Shown one piece after another: positions 1 through 7,100 of a stretch of DNA of 7,843 bases. Source of the stretch: DATDPY01 sp964395765. Lineage in GTDB: Bacteria; Bacteroidota; Bacteroidia; Cytophagales; Cyclobacteriaceae. The stretch spans positions 1 through 7,843 of the forward strand of contig CAYNCU010000202.1 in the NCBI GenBank assembly GCA_964395765.1, written 5' to 3'. The notes below the pieces were generated by a model. That model was not told where the DNA came from, made no database searches, and saw nothing but the letters and a program-made list of their open reading frames with translations. The position numbers and the translations under genes are program-made. Within the stretch, counting starts at the first letter, position 1, and every line of letters starts with the position of its first letter.

Positions 1-300
1 TCAAAATATCTTTTTTGTGATGAGCCGAATTCGGGGCTCGATCCGCAAACCTCCATCCGTATTGACCTTTTAATTCGCGAGATCACCGAAGAATACGGCA
101 TCACCACCATCGTGGTAACGCATGACATGAATTCGGTTATGCAAATCGGCGAACATGTTATTTTCATGTATAAGGGGAAAAAACTCTGGCAGGGAAGTAA
201 CAAGGACATCCTCAATACTGAAGTCAGGGAATTGCAGGATTTTATTTATGCCAACAGCCTGGTTGCCGCTGTAAAGGAAATGAAGGACCTGAATTTATGA
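1..300 (+). CDS. ABC transporter ATP-binding protein, MlaF-like, C-terminal part (5' end outside window)
   Basis: The frame is open from base 1 and ends at TGA 298-300, leaving 99 codons. It begins at the Walker B strand: YLFCDEP, with the Walker B Asp at bases 19-21 and the catalytic Glu at 22-24. The D-loop SGLD follows at 31-42, and the switch-loop His of VTHDM is at 121-123. Walker A, the Q-loop and the LSGGQ signature must lie upstream, outside the window. The text after the His (MNSVMQIGEHVIFMYKGK) and the C-terminal tail resemble the Bacteroidota ATPases of Mla/MCE phospholipid-trafficking transporters, which work in the cytoplasm with an MlaE permease and an MCE-domain protein. Membership of the ABC ATPases is certain. 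The lipid-transport assignment rests on remembered family resemblance and is less sure. No partner gene follows on this strand, so any permease or MCE gene of the same operon would have to lie upstream. Confidence 0.9.
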   Translation, partial: SKYLFCDEPNSGLDPQTSIRIDLLIREITEEYGITTIVVTHDMNSVMQIGEHVIFMYKGKKLWQGSNKDILNTEVRELQDFIYANSLVAAVKEMKDLNL

Positions 301-367
301 TTTTTATTTTCTTGCCATTGACAGGATAGGAATACTAATATTATTTTCCGGGACATATAGGTTGTTG

Positions 368-403
368 ACGATTTAGACTTAGCCATTCGAACTATAAAAT
401 CGT
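368..403. repeat. Short inverted repeat (7-bp stem, 22-nt loop)
   Basis: ACGATTT at 368-374 is the exact reverse complement of AAATCGT at 397-403. The stem is AT-rich with a long loop and no T-tract beside it, so it is at best a weak RNA hairpin. It may well be chance. Confidence 0.3.
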
Positions 404-540
404 ACCTCTTCAAAAACAGTAATTAGCCTCCTCGAATCCCTTTCATGATGGAAAGTAGTTTCTCCTGATTCAAACGATAACATTTGTCATTGAAATCTGA
501 ATATTCACCCAATAGGCAGAATTAGCTCAATAGAAATATC

Positions 541-649
541 AAGGTCACTGAACGCAGTACACTCTGTCCCCTCCTGACCTTGCTCCGCCGTAGCGGCTCC
601 GCAAAGGTGAGGAAGAGAAGTTTAGAGTTGTGTATATTTATTTCACCTT
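541..649. repeat. Four alternating copies of heptamer AAGGTSA
   Basis: The copies are AAGGTCA 541-547 (+), TGACCTT 575-581 (inverted), AAGGTGA 604-610 (+) and TCACCTT 643-649 (inverted). Each neighbouring pair can form a 7-bp stem. The outer pairs (541 with 575, 604 with 643) match perfectly and the middle pair (575 with 604) has one mismatch. In RNA the outer-pair folding and the middle hairpin are mutually exclusive. The array sits just past the barrel gene's stop codon. It could shape the 3' end of the kinase-barrel transcript or be the remnant of a small repeat element. No function can be read from it directly. Confidence 0.5.
572..613. repeat. Imperfect GC-rich hairpin downstream of barrel gene
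   Basis: The left arm 572-583 pairs with the right arm 601-613, with one G-G mismatch (576/609) and one bulged A (605). A second small stem inside, CCGC 585-588 with GCGG 593-596, closes on the loop CGTA. That gives about 15 base pairs in total. The heptamer GCTCCGC also occurs twice directly, at 582-588 and 596-602. No T-tract follows on either strand, so this is not a standard intrinsic terminator. It could stabilise the 3' end of the minus-strand mRNA or be a REP-like dispersed repeat. Confidence 0.5.
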
Positions 650-659
650 ATTTCCACTG

Positions 660-3600
660 TTAAAATAGGGCAGTCACCTGCATCCGTCCGGTATGAATAA
701 TTTTCAAGTCGCCGGATTTCCTGCCTTCATAAACAATATTCATCTGCAGGCCGTTAATCAGGTTCTGCTGCCAGTTAAGGGACCAAATCGCGTTATTACC
801 CGGCTGCAGGCCGTTGAGCAATTCATAACCGGCAGGTGAATTTTGCTCTCCGTTGAAATTGATTCTTGACAGACTGAAGCGGCATTCGATAGCCCTGCTG
901 TCGGCTTTTGAAACCCTGAAGATTATACCGCCATCATTAATCCTGGAACTTTCGGCTTCACTTTCGGAACCAGTGCTCACTTTAGTGGTTCGCGTAAAAT
1001 TTAGCGTGACCCGGTAGAAATTCGTCGGCTGCCACGAAATGCTGGTATTCACCTGGTCGGAGGATATGGAATAATTCCTGCCTGTCAGGTAATCAGAGCC
1101 ATTGATATTCTGTCCCCTGTCTGCTCCGATCAATGCTGAATATTGGTTGTCGAAATTAAATCGGGTATTGAGGATAATATCGCGGGTGCTTCTTCCTTCA
1201 AAGCCTTGAGTGAAAAGATTTTTGCTGTTGGAAATATCATACGTCATATCCATCCCAAAACCGGGATTTTTCCGGTTGAAATAAAGTGTATTCCGCAGTC
1301 GTCCATGCTGAGCAAGAATGGAAGGGTCAAAGGTATGTACCGAATTATCCAGGATATGGGACATGAATCCGAAAGAAGAATTTTTCTGGTCGGCATTGAC
1401 GGTCAGCGCATTTGAAAACCGGGATAGAAATTTCAACAATCCGGAATGCCCCCTCCACCGGTCGGGAAGATCAGTCGTCAGCCGGTAGTTCAGCATGTTC
1501 TCATAAGCCAGAATATAATCATCAGTAGGGATGAAAATCTTAATATAATTTCTTTCGTCGTCATTCATGGCAGGGTAAAATTCATTGAGTTGCTTTATGC
1601 CGTCACCGTTGTCATCCCTCCAGGTATGGGTTCCCTGACCGTCAGGGACCTGGATGTAGGTATATTCCCTTTTCAATTCGCGGCCACTTCCGATCGAATA
1701 CTCAAGCTGGGAGCGGATAAGGTTTTTAAATATGGGCTGGTCCCAGGTTAATTTACCATTCAGCGACTTGTCCCCTGCCTCATTACCCGAAACATTATTT
1801 AATTTCCGGTAGTATAAGCCAATGCCTATTTTGCCCTTCCTGGCATTTCCATGATCTATATTAAAGCCGAATGTGCGCGAAAGATCATTGTCGACAATCT
1901 CTCCCAGTATGGGGATTCTGTCTTTTCTGATGCTGTATTGCACGTTGAATTTTGTTTTCAGGGAATCGCTGTTTTTAATGAAAAACAAGTGTTCATCATA
2001 ATTCATATTGGAACCGGTAATGGAATCATTGAGTGTATTGAAAATGATATTCCGGTCGGAAGTATATTGATATCCCGGCATAAAATATCCCAATCGGTAT
2101 TGTGTACGGATATTGTAACGAAGCCAGTTGGAACGGCTGAAAGACATATTGTTATTCATCAGGTAAAAATTACCGGAAATATTCAACCGGGCGAGATCGA
2201 CAGACCCATCCACTTTATTCTGCCAGCCGTCAAAGAAATTTTCTTTTACCCTTCTCGATACCTGGTGATCGAGGTATCCATGTTTCCCGTGAATGCCGTT
2301 CCTTACGGTGAAAGTCAGATCGGGGGTAAATGTTGAATCAACCGATGGATCAAAACTCCAGTCCCTGTCGTATTCCACCGGCCTGTACCGGTCGATAGGA
2401 CTGAAATGCCGGCCGCTGTATTCCATGTCGATATTGCCGTTATAAAAAAGGGATTGATTGGCGTTTATAGGTCGGTTTTCGGAAAACACGCCTACGCGGA
2501 AAGCGTTTCCCGAAATATTTCCGGTATGAGGCGAATACAAATTATGATCATATCCTGATGCCGCCAATTCACCTTTGATATTTTCATATTTTGTAAGACT
2601 ATACGTCGCTGCGATATCCATCATCTGTTTTTTTTCCGGTAAAGGAACACTCCGCAAAGGTTCATACTCACCTTGCGGCGACCCACCCTCCGGGAATACC
2701 CAGTCATAAACAGATATCCCCGATGACAGGATCCGCTGCCTGTAATTTCCCCGCCCGGCCCCTTTATCCATAAAAGTTACCTGGTACACAGCGCTGTCCG
2801 GATCGGTGGAATATACGTATATCGAAATCCGTTTCCCCTCCGCATCAAGGGTATCTTTCATTTTGTATAATACCTTCCCGGGATCATAACCCACCGAATC
2901 GCCGCCCGGGATTAAGCCGTAATTATCAATGGATTGAATTCCCGCCAATAACGTTTTCTGGTTGTCTGAAATCGGCAGGTTGAATGACTGTCCGGGGTCA
3001 TCCTTCTCCTCATAATAATTCAGGTGCAACTGTAATTTCCCGATATTCTGATCGTGTTGTATGGAAACAAGGGATCTCCCGTAGCTTTCATCATTATACT
3101 GGAAGTCGACGACAATCCGGGAATACTTCGTGATGAGGACGGAAGCGGTAAAGGTAATTTCCGCAGTATTATAATCGATAATATAATCATTGTTAAAACC
3201 TCTCTGGAGCAATTGACCGTCAAGATAAACTTTTTCAGAATTGGCCAGTATAATCATGAATTTTTCATGCCCCGGCCCGTAAATCCTGTAAGGGCCCATG
3301 ACGCCGTCAATCGGCTCTATCGTATAACTCGCAAACCTTCCCTTGGATTCCGATACGGCAATGGAAGACTCCGCATTTCCCGATTTCCAGGTTTTATAAT
3401 CAGTTTTAAACCGGGCTCCCATGACATTCCGCTGGTACTGTAAAAAATAGGATCCATCTCCTTTCAGCATCATATCACCACCCAGCAATGAAAAATTTTT
3501 ATTATATAATTCGATATATACGTTATCGAAATCCTGGACCAGGACCGTATTCCCCTCCGGCTGGTAAGGAATATTCTGGTCCGTAATGGAAGCCCTGACA

Positions 3601-4109
3601 TTCAATGAAGGAGACAGCTTTCCGTCCATCTGGAGGTTTAGCGCGGAATTAACATATAGGTCCTGGTTGTTGCCGAAGCTGACTCCCCTGGAAATCGAAC
3701 CGGATTTACTGAGACTGTCGGAGCGGAAAATTTCCTGCCTTTTTTCTGTTATCGGTGTATACCGGAATTCCTGGAATTTCATAAGGCTGTTTCCGGAATC
3801 ATATTCGGCCAGTGAACGGTTTTTATAATCCTGGTTGAGGGCATAAGGTAAAGTCCGGTAACATATTTCAAGGGAATCGGAGGTGCCTGTATAAGTGATT
3901 TTAATCCTGCCGTGATCAAGGTCCTGGTCTATTGAAATCCCGTCGGAAGGCACCACTTTTACCGACTGGGGAATGATGGTTAATGAATCGGCAATAAAAA
4001 ATTCCGGAGTTGCGGCAATCCTTTCACATTTATCACAGGAGGATTGCCCATAGGCCATGAAGCCGTATAAAAGAAATAAATTCAGAAATAAGATTGACTT
4101 TGCGTTCAA
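660..4109 (-). CDS. SprA-like outer-membrane beta-barrel protein (1149 aa)
   Basis: Residues 1-21 form a signal peptide ending AYG before Gln22, followed by CDKC (Cys25, Cys28). A small beta domain (about 30-90) ends ICYRTLPY. Residues 141-216 (RGVSFGNNQD, then ITDQNIPYQPEGNT and QDFDNVYIEL) and a beta domain at 271-320 (GPYRIYGPG to DYIIDYNTAEITF) resemble, from memory, the N-terminal part of SprA, the type 9 secretion translocon barrel. About 490-1149 is rich in alternating aromatic and polar strands and ends in Phe, as outer-membrane barrels do. An EF-hand-like loop sits at 832-843. SprA itself is around twice this length, so this is a shorter relative and not SprA; its function and substrate are unknown. 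The start is TTG at 4109: the frame is closed by a stop about 12 codons upstream, no ATG lies between, and the next Met (residue 18) would destroy the signal peptide. The gene overlaps the kinase by 4 bases. Confidence 0.82.
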   Translation of the reverse strand: MNAKSILFLNLFLLYGFMAYGQSSCDKCERIAATPEFFIADSLTIIPQSVKVVPSDGISIDQDLDHGRIKITYTGTSDSLEICYRTLPYALNQDYKNRSLAEYDSGNSLMKFQEFRYTPITEKRQEIFRSDSLSKSGSISRGVSFGNNQDLYVNSALNLQMDGKLSPSLNVRASITDQNIPYQPEGNTVLVQDFDNVYIELYNKNFSLLGGDMMLKGDGSYFLQYQRNVMGARFKTDYKTWKSGNAESSIAVSESKGRFASYTIEPIDGVMGPYRIYGPGHEKFMIILANSEKVYLDGQLLQRGFNNDYIIDYNTAEITFTASVLITKYSRIVVDFQYNDESYGRSLVSIQHDQNIGKLQLHLNYYEEKDDPGQSFNLPISDNQKTLLAGIQSIDNYGLIPGGDSVGYDPGKVLYKMKDTLDAEGKRISIYVYSTDPDSAVYQVTFMDKGAGRGNYRQRILSSGISVYDWVFPEGGSPQGEYEPLRSVPLPEKKQMMDIAATYSLTKYENIKGELAASGYDHNLYSPHTGNISGNAFRVGVFSENRPINANQSLFYNGNIDMEYSGRHFSPIDRYRPVEYDRDWSFDPSVDSTFTPDLTFTVRNGIHGKHGYLDHQVSRRVKENFFDGWQNKVDGSVDLARLNISGNFYLMNNNMSFSRSNWLRYNIRTQYRLGYFMPGYQYTSDRNIIFNTLNDSITGSNMNYDEHLFFIKNSDSLKTKFNVQYSIRKDRIPILGEIVDNDLSRTFGFNIDHGNARKGKIGIGLYYRKLNNVSGNEAGDKSLNGKLTWDQPIFKNLIRSQLEYSIGSGRELKREYTYIQVPDGQGTHTWRDDNGDGIKQLNEFYPAMNDDERNYIKIFIPTDDYILAYENMLNYRLTTDLPDRWRGHSGLLKFLSRFSNALTVNADQKNSSFGFMSHILDNSVHTFDPSILAQHGRLRNTLYFNRKNPGFGMDMTYDISNSKNLFTQGFEGRSTRDIILNTRFNFDNQYSALIGADRGQNINGSDYLTGRNYSISSDQVNTSISWQPTNFYRVTLNFTRTTKVSTGSESEAESSRINDGGIIFRVSKADSRAIECRFSLSRINFNGEQNSPAGYELLNGLQPGNNAIWSLNWQQNLINGLQMNIVYEGRKSGDLKIIHTGRMQVTALF
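1581..1616 (-). other. EF-hand-like calcium-binding loop in the barrel protein (residues 832-843)
   Basis: The 12 residues DDNGDGIKQLNE place Asp, Asn, Asp, Gly and Glu at positions 1, 3, 5, 6 and 12, the canonical EF-hand spacing, with Trp830 just before and Phe844 just after. Position 8 is Lys, where EF-hands usually have a hydrophobic residue, so the loop is not a perfect match. The following text (NYIKIFIPTDDY, residues 854-865) resembles, from memory, a conserved stretch in the C-terminal half of SprA, which also carries a DxNGxG-type loop. Calcium binding is inferred from spacing alone. Confidence 0.6.
4047..4109 (-). other. Sec signal peptide of the barrel protein
   Basis: Residues 1-21 have Lys4, a hydrophobic core from Ile6 to Met18, and Ala19-Tyr20-Gly21 before Gln22. 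Cleavage before Gln is common in Bacteroidota. There is no lipobox: Cys25 is preceded by QSS, so lipidation is unlikely. This segment supports the TTG start. Confidence 0.8.
4106..4109 (-). promoter_or_regulatory. TTGA stop-start overlap (translational coupling, TTG start)
   Basis: Read on the minus strand, TTGA contains the TTG start of the barrel gene (4109-4107) and the TGA stop of the kinase (4108-4106). The purine run AGAGG ends only one base before the TTG, too close for normal Shine-Dalgarno use. Re-initiation by ribosomes finishing the kinase is the likely route, and it would tie barrel synthesis to kinase synthesis. Confidence 0.65.
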
Positions 4110-7100
4110 ACCTCTGTGGGTAATTCTATAAAAAAGGTGGTGCCTGAATTTTCAACAGATTCATACCAGATCTTCCCCCCTGCATGTTCCACGGCTCTCC
4201 TGGCAACGGCAAGGCCTATTCCCGAGCCGGTAAACTTTGTACTGAAATTCGGCATAAAAATCCTGTCCCTGATTGATTCGGGAATTCCCTTGCCGTTATC
4301 ACGAACGGTGATAAGGATCTTTCCGCTGCCTTTTTTCATATTGATCCCGATTTCAGCAATTTTTCCTTCCACCGCCTGGATGGAATTAATGACCAGATTT
4401 GAAAAAGCACGGCCGAGCCAGTATTCGTCACCTTTTATATAAATTTCTCCCGGTGGAAGGTTAATTGAGACCTTTGCCTCATCGTTATTGATATATAACC
4501 CGGCCACCTGCCTTAGTAACCCGGCAATGTTGAACCTTATATTTTCGGGAACAGGCATTTTAGCGTAATTGGAAAAGGAATCGGCAATATTATTCAGGGT
4601 ATCAATATTCAGGAGCATGGAATCAATGGCTTTTTCAATGGCATTGTTTTCCTCTTTCCTGGAGGCGCCCAGTCTCATCTTCAGATGTTGCAGGGTAAGT
4701 TTCATCGGCGTAAGCGGGTTTTTTATTTCATGGGCCACCTGCTTGGCCATTTCTCTCCACCCTGCTTCCTTTTCACTCTGCGCCAGCGCTTTCCTACTTA
4801 ATTCAAGCTTGGTGATCATCCCGTTATAGGCTTCGACCAACTGGCCGATCTCATCGGAGGAATGATATTCAATAGGCTGATTATTTCCGGTGAGCGAAGT
4901 AAACCGGATCCTGGAAATCATCTGTTTCAGCGGGAAAACCAGGTTGGTGGAAATCACATAGGAAATAAACAGGAAGGCAATAAAAATCAGGGTAAATGTA
5001 TTGATAACGCTGACAATCAGGTTAATGATTCTTCTTTCTATGCTGGACTGGGAGCTGAAAAACGGAACGCTCAGGATGCCCAGGAGTTCACCGGTTTGAG
5101 AGGATTTTATCGCCACAAAAGCCGACTTATAACTCAGGTCTCCTATTTTTTCGTCCAGGATCATACTGGTGGTTCCCGATCCTGTAATACCTTTCAGGGC
5201 CCTGGGATCAATATAGTTGGATAAGAGTCTTTTTTCAAAGACAGCCGGCTGAGAAGTGGCGATGAGTTTCCCGCGCTGAAATTCTACGCCGTATATATTC
5301 ACATCGGATTCGGTTAGATTGGCAATATCAGCCGCCTGGTTATAAAGCTCTTCCTTGCCGATCCTGTTCTCTTTATAGCGTTCGAGATAGGGTATTAAAT
5401 TGCCTCCCGTCGATTCCGCCTTTTTTAAAAACGTATCCTGTTCCTCCTGCGAATAATCCTTCGAGATCCTTGAAATGGTGATTATGCTGATAATTACAAG
5501 AGGGATCAGGAAGGCAAGGTTGATGTAAATCTGGATACGCGTCATGTAATTTAACTTCCGGTCCTGGAGGTTGAAATAAAAAGCATAAAAAGCCAGGAAA
5601 ATCAACAGGCCGACGATCTGTATGAGAAAACAAAACGAAAAATTGGCAAGCCCGTAGGATATCGGGTATTCGTCCCAGGTAATAACCAATAATCTGTTAT
5701 TGGGCCCCCGGTATCCCTGGTGACGGTAACCGTTTTTTTCAATACCCTTGCCAAAAAGGGATTTCCCCTTTAACCATGCGGTATTAAAATCTTTCTGGTA
5801 ATTGAAATCACCGGAGGTATAGGATAGCGTATAGTTGTTATATATCGCATAGTCATACTGGTCCTCATAATAACTGGCAGAAAACCTTTCATCGAGCAAC
5901 AATCGCGGGTAAACTTTATTCCTGATGATTTTTTTTAATTTCAAATCAAGAATGATATAACCGGCATTGTGGTCATAACGGGAAATAGGTATAAAACTCA
6001 GGTATCTTTTTACCAACACCGGCTGATCCTGCTGATAATAATAAAGTCCCGGGTAATCTGTCCGGTAACGATCCAGCGCAAACCTGGATTTTATTTCATC
6101 ATAATTCAATCCTTCAGAAGTATTGATAGGCAATCCCTGGCTGTTAAATAAAAGAATATTGACGTCAAAACGGTCGAGGTAATTATTTAAATAGGTCTTT
6201 TTGATTTTTTCTTCTATAATTTCTTTTGAAGCAAACGGTGTAAAAAGCCGGTTCTGAATGAAAACATCATTCATTATACTTTTCGCCGCCTCTTCGATGG
6301 AATATTCCGTTAGCACATCGCGTTCCTGTAACAGCTGATCGGCAAAACGGTCTCTTTCAATCTGATTTTTCTGGCTTACCTGTTGGGTGATAGATATACT
6401 CACGGCAGTGGCACACAGGATCGCTACCAGGAGGACGTACAGGAAGGTTTTATAATTTAACCGGTTAAAAATCCCTTTTATATCGAGGTAAGAAATTGAC
6501 ATAATGAGGATGAGGGCCAGAACCGCCTGCAGATACCCCTGGAAATCAAAAAAATAAGTGACGATGATAAAAAAGAATCCTGCCATGATCTGGTAAGCGA
6601 ATATCTTTCGCTTATCGGAGTTTTGCATCCTGAAAAAAATCGAATTATTAATAAATATTCCAAGAAAAAATATCAAAGCCCCGAAGAAATAAAGCAGGTA
6701 GCTGAAAATTTTAAAAAAAGAGTAATCAAGATTAGAAGTAATATCGAGGTTCCACTGTGAGTGCTGGGATAAGGAACTGACAAGCCGGAAGATAAAAAGG
6801 ACCAGGATCACATTAACCAGGGCCATGACAAATGAATAAATACGGGCGGCGCCCGGTCCGGCTTCATAAAACCGGCGAAAGAAATTTTTCCGCGTATAAA
6901 CAGTGAACAGGAAGCCGATCGCCGACAAAGCCAGGAGCATATTGATAAAAAGGTCGCCGAGTGAAGCATTAAAAAAGGAAGAGGCATAATAAATATGGTC
7001 AAACACGGGAATTTCAATCAGGCTGAAGGGAAAATCGGTGGCGATCATTATAACCCTGATCAACAGAAGGCTCAGCACAAGGAATACCAGCGCGACGCCG

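Larger units (their letters stand above)
301..659. other. Convergent intergenic region without a credible gene
   Basis: This gap lies between the stop of the + strand ABC gene and the stop of the - strand barrel gene, so it holds two facing 3' ends. I see no ORF with coding character in it. The T-rich run just after the ABC stop (302-312) has no GC-rich stem before it. Short inverted repeats are present: ACGATTT 368-374 against AAATCGT 397-403, CTTTC 440-444 against GAAAG 451-455, and the stronger set at 541-649 listed separately. The gap probably contains the transcript ends of both units, but no textbook terminator is visible. Confidence 0.7.

Noticed and set aside
298..315. T-rich run after the ABC stop as an intrinsic terminator
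   Set aside because: No GC-rich stem precedes the run, so it lacks the hairpin part of an intrinsic terminator.
1581..1616. Dockerin repeat
   Set aside because: Dockerins need two such loops about 20 residues apart with following helices. Only one loop is present and it sits in beta-rich sequence.
1851..2336. 161-codon open frame on the + strand inside the barrel gene
   Set aside because: It lies fully antisense to a long gene with clear domains. Its composition has no recognisable motif and reads as the shadow of alternating barrel strands.
3054..3443. 129-codon + strand frame antisense to the barrel gene
   Set aside because: It is a shadow of the well-supported minus-strand domain at residues 223-352, with no motif or signal of its own.
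4026..4050. Barrel protein as a lipoprotein using Cys25
   Set aside because: The residues before the Cys are QSS, not a lipobox, and a good signal peptidase I site lies just before Gln22.
660..4109. TonB-dependent receptor
   Set aside because: I see no TonB box and no recognisable plug motif, and the N-terminal domains match the SprA-like pattern better.
4862..5224. 120-codon + strand frame antisense to the kinase
   Set aside because: It overlaps the kinase's third extracytoplasmic domain, TM12 and start of HAMP in antisense, and has no coding character.
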